DNA of 64,000 nucleotides from Leuctra nigra (GCA_934045905.1 OW203767.1:13767073-13831072); one strand, 5' to 3'; positions 50,491 to 62,599 are shown, counted from the first letter of the stretch. The notes: generated by a model not told the origin, from the sequence alone. Numbers and translations: made by a program.

Positions 50491-51999
50491 ATGAACCCTA
50501 CCCGAGAGGGGATAGGGGATGGTGGTGGGGGATTCGTCCCAAGGGATGAAACTGAAATAGCAGTTGATAACATAATTACATTAATGGAAATTAATGAAAA
50601 TTCAGAGGAAAAGACAAGAAAAAGAGACAGAGAGGAAGATGAAGATATTACCGAAAATAATAAAGAAGACAAACCAAAAAAACCCAAGATAGTAAATAAA
50701 TATAATGAAACAGACAGATCTGTCGAATTTAAGGTAATAGTGGAAAAAAAAGAAGAAATTATTGAAAGTAATGTAGAGAACCAAGAGAGGAGTAGGGGTG
50801 GGATCAACCCGCTCACGATCGGAAGAATTTTGTTTAAGCAATTTACCCAAATAAATGACATAAAGAAGGTTGGACGTAATAGGATTTGTATTACAACGAC
50901 GTCACCAAAAGAAGCTAATGAAATTGTTGAGACTCCATTACTGCTATCCAAGGGGTACACATGCTACATCCCAACCCAATTCATAATGAGACTAGGTGTC
51001 ATAAAAAACATAGATCTAGATATTACAGATGAAGAAATTATTGAAGTCGCAGAGTGTAAATTTATCATCAAGGAAGTAAGGAGATTAAAGAGTAGAACGA
51101 TGCAAGTAATAGAAGGTATAGAAAAACCAGTCTATGTACCCAATCGAGTGGTAGTACTTACCTTCCAAGGAAGGCAATTACCCGAAAGAGTATATATGTA
51201 CAATATCGCCATTCCAGTTGAACCATACGTAATGCCAGTCAAAATATGTCATAAATGCCTAAGATTTGGACACGGAGAAAAGCAATGTAAGAGTAGTAAG
51301 CCTAGATGTGCAAAATGCTCAGATAACCATTATACTAAGTTTTGTCACATAAAAGAACTGAGAGACCAAGTATGCGTTCATTGCTGTGGCAGACACTCTG
51401 CCTTGGATAGAAATAAGTGCGATGAATGGAGATTGCAGCAAGATGTGAAATACCAGATGGCACATGAAAATAAAACTTTCTCAGAAATAATTTCAGAAAG
51501 GAGAGCAAAATCACCAAGGCAACGTACATATGCAGAGGCTGCTTATGATAACAAGAATAGAGTAAATAATACTAACGAGATACCAGAAATACCGGAGGCA
51601 ATAACGGAGGAGGAGGTGATGACTAATCCATGGAATACTCCTTCTACGAGCACAGGGGGAAGCCGACAACAACAACAAGAACAGAACCCGGTAAAAAGAA
51701 GAAGAAATCCCAACAATGGTCCCAGTATCCCGATATATACATATAGCCCTAGCTATGCACCGGAGCAGCACTCTCCTATAACTCAAAGGCCAAATATACA
51801 TCGAAACAGCCCTTTCCAGAAGCCAAGAGAAGAAAAAATAAACATTTCTACCAACGAGCTTGTCGTGTGCATTGCACAGATAATAACTACAGCAATAGTA
51901 AATAATAAAATACCTAATCAAAGTACAATAAGAGAAATGATAGAAGACATCTTGAGGACAGAGGAATCTCCTCTGTCCCCTCGGGATGAATTCTATTAA
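50491..51999 (+). CDS. LINE ORF1, Gag-like nucleic acid-binding protein (502 aa)
   Basis: ORF1 proteins coat the element RNA and act as chaperones in target-primed reverse transcription. The acidic, lysine-rich N-terminal third is followed by a folded-looking middle and a cluster of zinc knuckles from about residue 253: CHKCLRFGHGEKQC, then CAKCSDNHYTKFC and CVHCCGRHS. The C-terminal part is rich in Gln, Asn and Pro. The last residues end 26 bp before ORF2, so a separate start or reinitiation is needed for ORF2. The start at 50491 is the first ATG of the frame. Confidence 0.9.
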   Translation: MNPTREGIGDGGGGFVPRDETEIAVDNIITLMEINENSEEKTRKRDREEDEDITENNKEDKPKKPKIVNKYNETDRSVEFKVIVEKKEEIIESNVENQERSRGGINPLTIGRILFKQFTQINDIKKVGRNRICITTTSPKEANEIVETPLLLSKGYTCYIPTQFIMRLGVIKNIDLDITDEEIIEVAECKFIIKEVRRLKSRTMQVIEGIEKPVYVPNRVVVLTFQGRQLPERVYMYNIAIPVEPYVMPVKICHKCLRFGHGEKQCKSSKPRCAKCSDNHYTKFCHIKELRDQVCVHCCGRHSALDRNKCDEWRLQQDVKYQMAHENKTFSEIISERRAKSPRQRTYAEAAYDNKNRVNNTNEIPEIPEAITEEEVMTNPWNTPSTSTGGSRQQQQEQNPVKRRRNPNNGPSIPIYTYSPSYAPEQHSPITQRPNIHRNSPFQKPREEKINISTNELVVCIAQIITTAIVNNKIPNQSTIREMIEDILRTEESPLSPRDEFY

Positions 52000-52025
52000 T
52001 TTCCACCCCAACAATATAACTAAGA

Positions 52026-55000
52026 ATGGATAGAAATAAAAAAAATGAAAATAAGTTAAAAATTTTACAATGGAATTGTAGATCATTCTATTCAAACATT
52101 GAAAGTCTAAAATTTAAATTAGCTGAGGAAAATATAGACATTGCAATTATTAGTGAAACATGGCTTAAAAATAATCAAAAAGTACAAATTAAAAATTTCA
52201 ACATTTTGAGGAAAGATAGAAATGACGGGTATGGCGGAGTTGCTATAATTATCAATCAAAAAATTAATTATAATATTATTGATATAAATATTAACATAAA
52301 CAAATTAGAAATCATTGCAGCAGATATTAAATTCAATAATAAATCATACTCAATTGCCTCAGTCTATTGTTCTCCAGGCCATCAAATGAAATCAACAGAC
52401 TGGGGTCAATTACATAATAAACTCTCTGTTAATAATAAATATATAATAGCAGGAGATTTGAATTGCCATAATAAAGCCTGGGGAAGTAGCAGAAATGATC
52501 GACCAGGAAACCAGTTGTTAGAATTTATTGAAGACAAAAATCTAGTAATCCTAAACAATGGTACAAACACGATGCAACCATCCCCATACAGACGTATGGA
52601 ACCGGTTGACCTCACAATAACGACAGCTAATATTAGTTCATCAATGACGTGGAAAGTTTTACAACAAGATAATCTAGGCAGCGATCATTTTCCGATTCTA
52701 ATTAATATAACTGATCCAATAGTAAATAATCTAACAACATCAACATACTCGAACTCCAAAATTAGAAATTATCGGAAAATAAATTGGGAAATATATAAAG
52801 AAGAAGTTAAAAAATTGATAAGAGTTACCAAAGATCTAGAACTCAACATTACGGAAAGATATGAAATATTCATAAATACTTTAAACTCAGCAATTGAATT
52901 AGCTAATCCAAATGCATCGATACACAATAATAGTAATAAGAATGGGCAAAACTACAATAACTCGAATAAACAAAAACGAATACTTAGAGTAAACCCCTGG
53001 TGGGACGAAGAATGCAACGAGGCCATAGCTAAGAGAAGATTAGCAAACAAAAATTTCAGAATAAAATCAAACTATGAAAATTATCAAAACCTCAAAAGAA
53101 TAGAGTCACAAACTAAATTGAAATTAAGAGATAAAAGAAAACAAGGGTGGAAAGATTATTGTTCCAAATTAAATAAGGATACTCCCATTAAAGAGGTTTG
53201 GTCCATGATTAGTAGATATAGGATGAGTAATGAGAAATCCTCGTTAACACCAACACAAGGACATCCCACTAATATTGATGTAAATCAATCATGGAAGGAA
53301 GAATTTCATTGCAAAATTGCACCTTGCTCAGCTGTACCTCAAATAGAATGGGAAAATTATTCTCAAACACATAATCCAAATTACGATATGCTAACTGAAG
53401 AAATAAATATTAACGAAGTAAATAGTGCAATAGACACAACAAAAGATAAAGCTCCTGGAAAAGATAATATAGCAAACATAATGTTAAGAAACTTACCAAT
53501 AGAAGGAAGAGAAGAACTAAGAAACATATATAACAAACTACTCGAAGAAGGAATAATACCAATTGAATTGAGAACACAATTAATATTACCAGTAATAAAA
53601 CCTAGCAAAGAACCCGGTATAGTAGACTCCTATAGACCTATATCATTAACATCCACAGTGGCTAAAGTTATGGAAAAAATTATTGTTAAGAGATTAGACT
53701 GGTGGTCGGAACATTATAATAAAATAGATCAAAATCAGTATGGATTTAGGAAAGGTAGATCTACAACAGACAGCCTTAATATATTACACACTGATATTAA
53801 CTTAGCTAAAATTAACAACTACTCTATAATTGCAACTTTTCTAGATATTACAGGGGCATATGATAATGTACAAATTAATATTTTACTACATAAATTGATT
53901 AAATTAGGCATACCTTTAAGATTAGTTAAATGGATAATAAACGGTCTATCTGAAAGAGAAACTTGGGTAAAACACGATGGTCAAATCTTAGGACCTAGAA
54001 TCACAAGTATAGGTTTGCCTCAAGGTTCAGTGATGAGCCCCATTTTATACTCCCTATATACGAGTAACATAGAGACAATTTTAGACCCATATACAAGAAC
54101 ATTACAATTCGCAGACGACATAGTAAAATACTCTATAGCTCCAAATAATAAAATAGCTGCTATATGTATGAATAAATCTCTTCATAATTTAAATAATAAT
54201 CTACATCAATTAGGACTTTCCTTGTCAATAAGTAAATGTAAAACATTATATTTCAATAATAAACGAACAACTCCACAAGACGAGATTCGAATAGGGGAAA
54301 ACATTATAACAACAGTAAAAGAATTTAAATTCCTTGGCATAATATTTGACAATAAACTAACATGGGGCCCTCATATAAATTATCTATTAGAAAAAAGTAA
54401 GAAAAGAATGAATATTTTACGTAGTCTAACAGGAGTATGGTGGGGAGCAGATCCTGAAATATTAATATTAGTATATAAAGCACTAATAAGATCCCAGTTC
54501 GATTATGGTTGTTTTCTATACTCACAGGCTGCAAAAACACACTTAATAAAATTAGATAAAATTCAAAATCAAGGGATAAGAGTTGCTCTTGGATGTATGA
54601 AATCAACACCAATTGAAGCATTACAAATTGAAGCAAACATCCACCCCCTAGATCTAAGAAGAGAATGGCTAGCAGGGAAATATATTCATAAAATTCTTCC
54701 AGTCAATAGAAATCCCATTTTACCCAAATTACAATTACTTACAGAAAAAATCCAAAAAAAGCAATATACAAATAAAAACAAACAATACTCATTGATTGCT
54801 CAAATGTACCATAAATATAAAGATCATAAAAAAGAAATCATAACTTATAATTATCTCCCATGTTTTGAATATGATTACCATATACAAATGTCAAAAATTA
54901 ATGTCTCAATTGATCATGATCTTAAAAAATTAGAATCTATACCACAGGATGAGATAAATTCAAAATTCCAGAAATATATAGAAAATTCATGGCCTAAATA

Positions 55001-55886
55001 TACGCAAATATATACCGATGGGTCAAAACAAGACTTAAAAGAATTCACGGCAGCAGCATTTCATGTAAGAGAACCTCAAATAAACCAACAATTTATTTTA
55101 CCATTTCAAGCTAATATTTTCACTGCAGAAGCTATAGCTATTAGAGAAGCACTAAAATATATTCAAAGAGAAAATACCAGGAAAAACTTTCTTATTATAA
55201 CCGATTCTATGAGCGTACTTGCCAACCTATCAGAAAATTCAATAAGTTCAAAATCATCAGAAATTATTTTAGAAATAAAAAATATCACTAATAAATTAAA
55301 AGAAAGTAATGTTGTAATACAGTTCATGTGGACTCCAGCACACATAGGAATAGAAGGAAATGAAAAAGCAGATAAAGTAGCAAAAACAATTCCAACAAAT
55401 AATGAAAACATGGTCAAACAAAAAATCCCATCAGTTGATTTCATAAATGAAGTTAAAAATGAAATACATAAAATAAGAACAGAAAGATGGATAATATACA
55501 AGACAAATCATGTATCACAATACACAATGGTAACAAACTCAATAAAAAATAAAGAATGGTTTAAAAATAATAAATTAAGTAGATTCACAATTTCTAGCAT
55601 AATCAGAATGAAAACAGGTCACTGCTCAACAAAAGTACATATTAATAGAATTGGCATATTAAATGAAAAGGAATGTGAATGCAATGAAGAAAATGAAACT
55701 TTAGACCACATATTTTTTGAATGCAAATTACATCAGTATATACAAAACAGAATCAATATGGAAAAAAAATTAGACAAGTTAAAGTGCCCTAAACCGTGGA
55801 ATATTTTAAGCCTTCTAACCTCTGACAGAATAGATATTTATATAATACTTAGTGAATATTTGATGAAATCAGGGAAAAAAATATAA
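52026..55886 (+). CDS. LINE ORF2 polyprotein: AP endonuclease, reverse transcriptase, RNase H (1286 aa)
   Basis: ORF2 nicks the target and copies the RNA into DNA. The endonuclease spans about residues 12-235, with QWNCRS, SETWL, GDLNCHNKAWG and GSDHFPI as catalytic landmarks. The reverse transcriptase spans about 500-780, with SYRPISLTST, QYGFRKGRST, LPQGSVMSPILYSLY and the active-site FADDI near residue 695. RNase H starts near residue 993 with YTDGSK and ends around WTPAHIGIEGNEKADKVAK. A Cys/His motif (CECNEENETLDHIFFEC) closes the protein. No frameshift or premature stop is visible, so the copy may be functional. Confidence 0.95.
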   Translation: MDRNKKNENKLKILQWNCRSFYSNIESLKFKLAEENIDIAIISETWLKNNQKVQIKNFNILRKDRNDGYGGVAIIINQKINYNIIDINININKLEIIAADIKFNNKSYSIASVYCSPGHQMKSTDWGQLHNKLSVNNKYIIAGDLNCHNKAWGSSRNDRPGNQLLEFIEDKNLVILNNGTNTMQPSPYRRMEPVDLTITTANISSSMTWKVLQQDNLGSDHFPILINITDPIVNNLTTSTYSNSKIRNYRKINWEIYKEEVKKLIRVTKDLELNITERYEIFINTLNSAIELANPNASIHNNSNKNGQNYNNSNKQKRILRVNPWWDEECNEAIAKRRLANKNFRIKSNYENYQNLKRIESQTKLKLRDKRKQGWKDYCSKLNKDTPIKEVWSMISRYRMSNEKSSLTPTQGHPTNIDVNQSWKEEFHCKIAPCSAVPQIEWENYSQTHNPNYDMLTEEININEVNSAIDTTKDKAPGKDNIANIMLRNLPIEGREELRNIYNKLLEEGIIPIELRTQLILPVIKPSKEPGIVDSYRPISLTSTVAKVMEKIIVKRLDWWSEHYNKIDQNQYGFRKGRSTTDSLNILHTDINLAKINNYSIIATFLDITGAYDNVQINILLHKLIKLGIPLRLVKWIINGLSERETWVKHDGQILGPRITSIGLPQGSVMSPILYSLYTSNIETILDPYTRTLQFADDIVKYSIAPNNKIAAICMNKSLHNLNNNLHQLGLSLSISKCKTLYFNNKRTTPQDEIRIGENIITTVKEFKFLGIIFDNKLTWGPHINYLLEKSKKRMNILRSLTGVWWGADPEILILVYKALIRSQFDYGCFLYSQAAKTHLIKLDKIQNQGIRVALGCMKSTPIEALQIEANIHPLDLRREWLAGKYIHKILPVNRNPILPKLQLLTEKIQKKQYTNKNKQYSLIAQMYHKYKDHKKEIITYNYLPCFEYDYHIQMSKINVSIDHDLKKLESIPQDEINSKFQKYIENSWPKYTQIYTDGSKQDLKEFTAAAFHVREPQINQQFILPFQANIFTAEAIAIREALKYIQRENTRKNFLIITDSMSVLANLSENSISSKSSEIILEIKNITNKLKESNVVIQFMWTPAHIGIEGNEKADKVAKTIPTNNENMVKQKIPSVDFINEVKNEIHKIRTERWIIYKTNHVSQYTMVTNSIKNKEWFKNNKLSRFTISSIIRMKTGHCSTKVHINRIGILNEKECECNEENETLDHIFFECKLHQYIQNRINMEKKLDKLKCPKPWNILSLLTSDRIDIYIILSEYLMKSGKKI

Positions 55887-56157
55887 ACCTTAATTTATAA
55901 AACTTAAATAACATTAGAAAATACATTACTAACATAGAAAATAGCAATAGCAATAGTTATTATAATTCCTGGGTCCCTGGCTGGCGGTTTACCTAGTCCA
56001 GGCCATTTTTCATGTCGTCAGTATCGCCTGGTATGGCTCAGGTTTAGTCTCCAGTGTCCCAGTGTTTAAAAATCCCGCGCTTCCTTTTACCCATGCTGGC
56101 CAACATGATATTATAAATCAAGGCCAATAAAGCGAAGAAAGAAGAAGAAGAAGAAGA

Positions 56158-56168
56158 ACGTTAAAATT
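56158..56168. repeat. LINE target-site duplication, right copy
   Basis: ACGTTAAAATT, identical to 50193-50203, immediately follows the GAAGAAGAA tail of the LINE. Confidence 0.75.
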
Positions 56169-59100
56169 CTCATTTTATTTATCATAATACAGTTTTAAAG
56201 TGATTGAAGATTGAACTATTTATGCGAGAACCATGTTAAACGTTACGCACATTAGTGTTTATCGTGGCTTCACTTGGTTTTAACGCAATATTCACAAGTG
56301 GTTGAGGTAAGTTACTGTCAACACGCTGGTATGTTTTGAACTCAATGTTATGTCTGGCTTGGTGGGCGATCATTCATTTTGTTGTGCCAAGTTCTTAAAT
56401 TGTAATTGATGAAATTCAAATTTACATTTGATTTTCTCAAAGTAGAGTGCCAACCCCATCATATGTATGTAAGAGTATAATTTCTATTTAATTTAATGAT
56501 CGATAACGTACAAGTATGCTTGGTATGCAGCCCACACAGTAGTATAATTTAAGCAGTCGCCACCACAACGCTTGACATATTTTACACGTGCTACCTTATT
56601 AGGATCTGAAATCAAGCTGTGAGCGGCTGTCGTGCCATCTAAGAATGCCGTAACATGCCGTAGAGTAATTATACTCTAAGAAGTTTCAATTAGATACAGA
56701 CTACATGGATTTATCCATGATAACTTATGTTTAGTAGGTATTGATTGATTTTATTGGATCATGGTCAATTCTTTGATTGACGCGAGACGGAAAGCTGTTT
56801 ATTGTAAAAGTTCTTATATGGCATGTTATTTATACTACAAAGTTCAAAGCAAATAATGAACCGTCGCTACCCTACTTTAGACCCCTTTTGCTACCTTATT
56901 ATTACTGACTTTGAACTTCGTAGAAGTCCCCTTCAATTATTAAAAATTTTAATTATTTTTCGCATGACAGCTGTTGTGAATCAACACACGATCTAATGTT
57001 CACTTTTCTTCAAGAATTGAATTTTTTAGCAGTCGTCGGAACAATAACTATCTATTAACAAAATCGCTACATCCTTTAAGATCGGTAATCATGTAGGTAG
57101 TCCAGTATTTAACTAGCTGCAACAGGTAATTAATATACTGCCACTGAATGAATAATGTAAACACTTGCAGCATTAGCAATTACTTGTCAACATATTTCCA
57201 ACTGCAATGTCAACACTGTTGTTTTTCTAGCTTCCAATCGGCGTGACCCATTTTAATTGTTTTGTCGCCGTTGATCACAAACTGTTTCGTCACGTGTAGT
57301 TCATCAATGAAACTGTGTTATTATACGTTTAGTGCGGTTATCAGTCAATGTGTTTCACTTTGTCTCACATTAAAACCACATTAGTGGAAATGCGATAGTG
57401 CTAGGTTAGATTTTAAATGAATGCAGGCTCTGTAATGATTGACGTTATTTTTGCCCTGATATCGTTATTGCTAATTTCAGTTTATAATCAGTTAACCTTG
57501 AACTTATAGCCAGTTAAAATTGTTTGATCAGTATTATATATTCCATTCATTATTTTCTTATCTTATTTACACTGAATGTGGTAATAATAGATAATTTAAA
57601 ATAGGCTTCTATATTTGTTCTCTATCTGGCAAATATCCTGTCTATGTACCACGAATTCTAGCCGGTTTCCACAATTCGCATTTTTTTTATCTTCTAAGTT
57701 TGCAGTTTGCCACTACTGTGTCCTTGTGCCATATCGCTCACCCCAACATAAGGCCCCATTATTGAGTGAATACCAGGTGCTCCTGTGAATTAATTGTCAA
57801 TAATCCACTTCCGTTGAAGCAATTTATTTTTGCAAATTTGTTTCGATGACGTAACAGAGCAGATGGTCCACATAGAGTTAGATACTTTTTTTTATTTTCC
57901 ATTTGAAATGTTAATAATATGGGGCGGTAAATTACACCCTAACCGCGGGCCCCCAAATAGACAAAACAAGTTGTCTATTATTCTCATAACATGTTTTTTT
58001 CGTTGGCTTTATTAGCAGCTTGTAATCGAACGTTTACTCGTTATCTTCTATGCACGTGTGTGTAGTTTGAAAACAAACAAATTATTCATACTTTTAGCGG
58101 GTTATTTTCTAAGAAGCGTTATTTTTGCTAACATTCGTAACTGTTAGTTGGGAGAGTGTAACGTATACGTGGAAGGGGGTGGAGAGGCATTCATATTTCA
58201 TAATCCAACTGGCATGCTTTGATCACGTGATTGCGGTGTGAGCGACAAAGAGAAGTAACTTGATACGTTGCAGTTGATCAGCAACTGTAGTTTCATGCCC
58301 CCATACACGTTTATATTGTGACTATAAACTAACTACACATGACAAGGTGTTAATGATGTGTTGACTTAAATATGCTACAGCGTAGTATTAGGTTTGTATT
58401 ACTTATGTTCTTAGCCAATCGGCAGCTGCATAAATACTTTGTATGCGCGAAGGGAAGCGATTTGGAATTCCTTCCTTGTTTGTCACAAAAAGAGACTCCC
58501 AAGCTGTGATAAAAGTTGTAAACTTTGAGGTGTCATGAATTGAGATTATCACCTATACCTACATTTTTCATCGTACGTCATTTATGTGCAAAATTCATGT
58601 GGCAAAAATAAAATGTTGATGTGCTCTGTTTACTCTAAAGGATAATAGATTTTATAAGTCAGTATTTTGTGTGTGCAGTTTTCATTTTCTTTATTTGACA
58701 TAATTTTGTTTGTCATTACAACTTATAAATTCAGACTATTTAAGTTGCCATTTTTATTTGAAAATCATGATTAGATTGTTTTTTTATGATGCACTGTTTT
58801 GTAACAGTAAAATGTCGGCCAAATTCGGGGCTCAATAAAAAACCAAGACTTCGTCCTCGGTCGATACGCTTTTGGCAAGTGAGATACACGTAACAGAGCT
58901 CCCCAGTTTTTCATACGTTTTTTTTCAACTTTCAAAGTCCAGCCCTCCTTTGAATGCAGCCAACCTTTGTTGTTTGTGAACCAAAATGTTTGTGAACTGT
59001 TTTTTCCTCTCTCCCCTGTCCTGTCTGCGGCATTCGACCAATGCCAGCGAAACAAATATCAGTGCTGAGGCGCAATAGTACTGATGCGTGCCTTTACTCA

Positions 59101-59813
59101 GTTGACTACATCGGTATGGCGGCATTTTGTTTGCATATGTAGACACGGTCTGTTCGGCGAGATTGCGATGGTAATGGTGTATTTTAGGGCGGTGACCCAG
59201 ACGTTGGCGAAGTGGGGAAGAGGGGGGAAGGGCGTCTAGACGGGGGCACAAGTTTCGATTTTGTAGACCCGAGAGGTGTTTGGCGGGGTGAAATGATGGG
59301 CAGGAATGGGTTTACCTCAGGCGATGCATTCATGCTTGGGTGGGTAGAGATTATTGGATATTGTTTCCCGTTGCCGAGGTTATTTTTGTCGTTTCTCTTA
59401 GATTCTTGTCAGAAAACGGCAAATTACAGGAAAAGTTTAGAAACTAAAGTTATCTAAATAAATAATTGTCGACTATCTATCTAGGATGCCAAATTATGTT
59501 TTTCTTATGAATAGTTTGAGTATTATACGTTTAGCAATTACTTGCAGAAAAAAATCGCAATAAAAGGAGAATTCTCAAGCAAAAATATGATCGGTAAAAA
59601 ACCCATTCCACTGACAAAAAGTTTGATTCTTTTTAACTTTAATTAGGAATTGTTTGCCCGGTTTGTTTTTCCTTCAGGGGGATTCCAGCTTCCCGATAGG
59701 CTTTCCCTAGGGCTCGTTGTACCATTAGGTCACTTTTTTCTTTTTTACTGTATACCTAGCACCGCGCTCTACTACGTGTGCGATTTTTTATGATTTTGGT
59801 TACTACTTTGTAA
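56169..59813. other. Intergenic or Akt 5' intron, nothing specific
   Basis: AT-rich sequence with no supported ORF and no clear transposon ends. A GC-richer segment near 58950-59340 could be near a promoter, but nothing there fixes a transcript. Confidence 0.4.
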
Positions 59814-60016
59814 GGGCCGATATTACCAAAGTTAAATTGGGCCGGATTAACTAATTGTAAATATTGGACTAAATTGGTGGCACAGCCCAACGATAGACGT
59901 TGGGTACAGCCAATCAGGTAGGTACCTACTTCAAAATGAAAAAAAAAAAACAGTTGAATTTAATCTAAAAGCTAGTTAAACCAGCACAATTTAACTTTAG
60001 TAATAGGTACTGGGCC
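59814..60016. mobile_element. MITE with GGGCC ends, PIF/Harbinger-like
   Basis: Inverted ends near GGGCC...TATTACYAAAGTTAAATT are bounded by TAA on both sides (59811-59813 and 60017-60019), which fits a TWA duplication. Length is about 203 bp and non-coding. Confidence 0.55.
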
Positions 60017-60462
60017 TAATGTAATTTTACAAAAATACTATCATGCAAAATGTTTTTGGGCTGCATTGGCGAAAATCGATGGCACAGAATTGCGCTTGCG
60101 GAAGGCTGGAAATTCAATACTTGCAGTAGGTTAGGGATGTAGTACCAAGTCACAAATTTGTAAATAAAATCCGCTCTAACTTCGATGACAAATTACATTT
60201 GGAATATAAATCCCCCAGAAATAGGTTCCTATACAGTATGTCTCCATGGTTAATTTGTAAAATAATAAGTGGGCGGTGCACAGGGATTGTCCGGGGAAAC
60301 ATTTGCCTACGAAAACAATAGGGGGGAGGGGGGGGGGGGCAATTCAATGCGGGTCCGGGGAGCATAGTATCTCCAATGTTTACCTTCGAGATAAGAGATA
60401 TGTTTTGCGTATTTTGTTGTGTAGTCTGCCCCCTTATGAAATATCTGACATCATCACTGAAT

Positions 60463-60960
60463 AAGGCTGCGAACACACGGGGCGACTTTCAGTCGCTCAG
60501 TCACCGCGACAAAAAGACGCTGGATTTTTCTTTATCAAACACACGGGGCGACTTTTAGAAGCTCCAGCTCGACGATTTTTAGTAGTTGGCAAGGTCATAT
60601 CAGTGACATCATTCAATAAGGGTTTGCATACAACCTGAGAAAATCGCCGCGTCTAAAAGTCGCCCGTGTGTTTGCTCCCATAAGGCTGCAAACACACGGG
60701 GCGACTTTCAGTCGCTCAGTCGCGGCGATTAAAAGACGCTGAAGTTAGGTAGCATTGAGTCTTATGGGAGCGAACACACGAGACGCGCGTCTAAAACTCC
60801 CCAGGGCACAAAATCGCGCGACTGAGCGATTAAAAGTCGCCCCGTGTGTTTCGCCCCTAAGACTCAATGCTCTACCTAACTGCTCGGCGACTCGCCAGCG
60901 TAAAATCGCGGCGACTGAGCGACTGAAAGTCGCCCCAATCGCCCCGTGTGTTCGCAGCCT
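60463..60960. mobile_element. Two adjacent related MITEs with CACACGGGGCGAC ends
   Basis: AAGGCTGCGAACACACGGGG starts at 60463; its inverted partner ends at 60960. A second AAGGCTGCAAACACACGGGG starts near 60683, right after an inverted CCCGTGTGTTTGCTCCC at about 60663-60679. That gives two elements, about 60463-60680 and 60683-60960. Both are full of GCGACTGAGCGAC-type words in both orientations. The second also has internal arms (TTAGGTAGCATTGAGTCTTA and its complement). Confidence 0.6.
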
Positions 60961-61118
60961 ATCGGGCAACACAAAATGGCACAATATCCATTACCTACTG
61001 TGTGCACGCATACAATCTGGAGAAAATATATTACGTCTGATGTCATCAAAACAACAAAGAATGCAATAGGTAGAGATTAGAGAATAACAAACGCATTTCC
61101 TTCTGTTCCAGGTAAAGG

Positions 61119-61209
61119 ATGGCAGAGTTGACGAATCCCCTCGTCTCCGAATCGGACCTGCCGCATCAGAATTCCAACATAGTCCGTCAAGGATGGCTCT
61201 TCAAACGAG
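61119..61209 (+). CDS. Akt: First coding exon of a probable Akt/PKB kinase gene (partial)
   Basis: Akt is the AGC-family kinase that acts below PI3K in insulin signalling; its N-terminal PH domain binds PIP3. An acceptor (TTCTGTTCCAG, ending 61111) leads to ATG at 61119. The exon encodes MAELTNPLVSES... and then NIVRQGWLFKRG, the start of the PH domain, and stops at a phase-1 GTAACC donor. In AKT genes the first coding exon also ends after the KRG codons at this point, which supports the call. The kinase domain lies beyond the window, so another PH-domain gene cannot be excluded. Confidence 0.65.
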
Positions 61210-62599
61210 GTAACCTACCACGTGTCTGTTATTCGCTTCATCCTGGAGACCCGTGACATTGTTATTCCCCCTTTTCGTTCGAGTCTATTGAACCATCGAC
61301 CTCTTGGAATTCTCTCCACATTATTTGTGTTCACTCTATTTGTTTGACCCTTGGTGACCTGTTGAGTTTTGTGTCCCACGTGATCAAGTACACTTTCCTG
61401 TTTGCTTGTCAATGAGGTGGCCTTGAATCGGCTATTGATAGGTGTTGCTCAATATTATTGATTGATTTATTCTTCACAGAAGTACGCAAAATGCGTCTTT
61501 GAACTATTCCAATTGCGAACGAACCGGAACTCCCAATAAAAGAAAAACTGTAGCCGTGATTTTGTTCGAATTTTTCCAAAAAAATACTACGTTCGAAATC
61601 AAGGCTCAGTTGAGAATCGAATCAAGTGAACTAGATTAGAGCAAAGTTCACGTCCCGAATCAGGAATTTTATTTCTATTCAAGGTGTGCGACTATTGTTT
61701 CGTTATGTCTGGTTTATTCGCAACGGCGATCGGCAAGCTGGTACTTGCGGTAATTTATTGTGTTTTGCTGCATCGTATTCGTGTAGCACTAGCGGAGACC
61801 GCGTGCCCCCATTCTTCTCGAGGATGTGCGCGAATTCTGCCGCCTGCGTTGCCAAATATCTGTCTGGCGAAAACATTATCGGTCATTCACAGGGCGACCT
61901 ATTGTTCGCCGGTGTGGCCGGTAAAACCGGCAACGTAAACAAATATGATGAAAGACTCGTTTTTTGACGAGTTTCTAATTGCATTTTTTTCTTTGTTAAA
62001 TTCTGCTAAAATGTCTGCTTTCATTTATGTCACGCTTAATTTATTTCGCGTAAGTAATATAATTTGTATATCCTTTGTCGGACTGTAAGTACGATTTTTT
62101 TCCTTACACGCCACTATTGTTACAAGGCACACTGTTTCAAATATCATAATCTGTATCAAGCTAATCTTGATAGGTATATATTTTTTTTTAGAAATGTCAA
62201 ATTATGTTCGTTATAAGAATATTTAAATAGTAGGTAACTTGAAAATTTATAAATTTCCATCAGTTAGCATGTGCAAGTATCTGCTACGATTTACCTGATA
62301 ATTGTATTTTACTTTAGAGACTAGAACCATTGAATACCAGGCATAATGAGCAGAACTCAGTTATTATCGTGATAGAAAGTTGCTTTTAATTACTTATTTA
62401 TAGTATTTTCAATTCCACATTCAAATAATTGACTTTGAGCCAGGGTAAACATTTGATTGTTTTCAAAAAAAATCAATTATTACCTAATCTTAGTCTACTT
62501 TCACATGCCAAATCTGTAGTCGAGAGCCCTAGTATATATTTATTAATGTTGTTATCATGTAGAAGAGCTATGATTTGATGAATGAATGTCATAAACAAA
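61210..62599. other. Intron of the Akt-like gene, no other feature
   Basis: The sequence downstream of the exon donor has short ORFs without recognisable content (for example 61684-61967). Confidence 0.4.

Larger units (their letters stand above)
50204..56157 (+). mobile_element. Full-length non-LTR retrotransposon (LINE, I group)
   Basis: The unit has a 287-bp 5' leader, two intact ORFs separated by 26 bp, a 3' UTR of about 270 bp and a (GAA)n-like tail. An 11-bp duplication ACGTTAAAATT bounds it. ORF2 order is AP endonuclease, reverse transcriptase, RNase H, then a Cys/His motif. A C-terminal RNase H in a LINE with an AP endonuclease points to the I superfamily (I, Loa and relatives) and away from Jockey and CR1. 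Open frames and an exact duplication suggest a recent insertion. The coding strand is AT-rich, unlike the host exons. Confidence 0.9.

Noticed and set aside
51511..52095. 194-codon minus-strand ORF
   Set aside because: Shadow of LINE ORF1 on the opposite strand, rich in Tyr, Ile and Phe as expected from AT-rich antisense.
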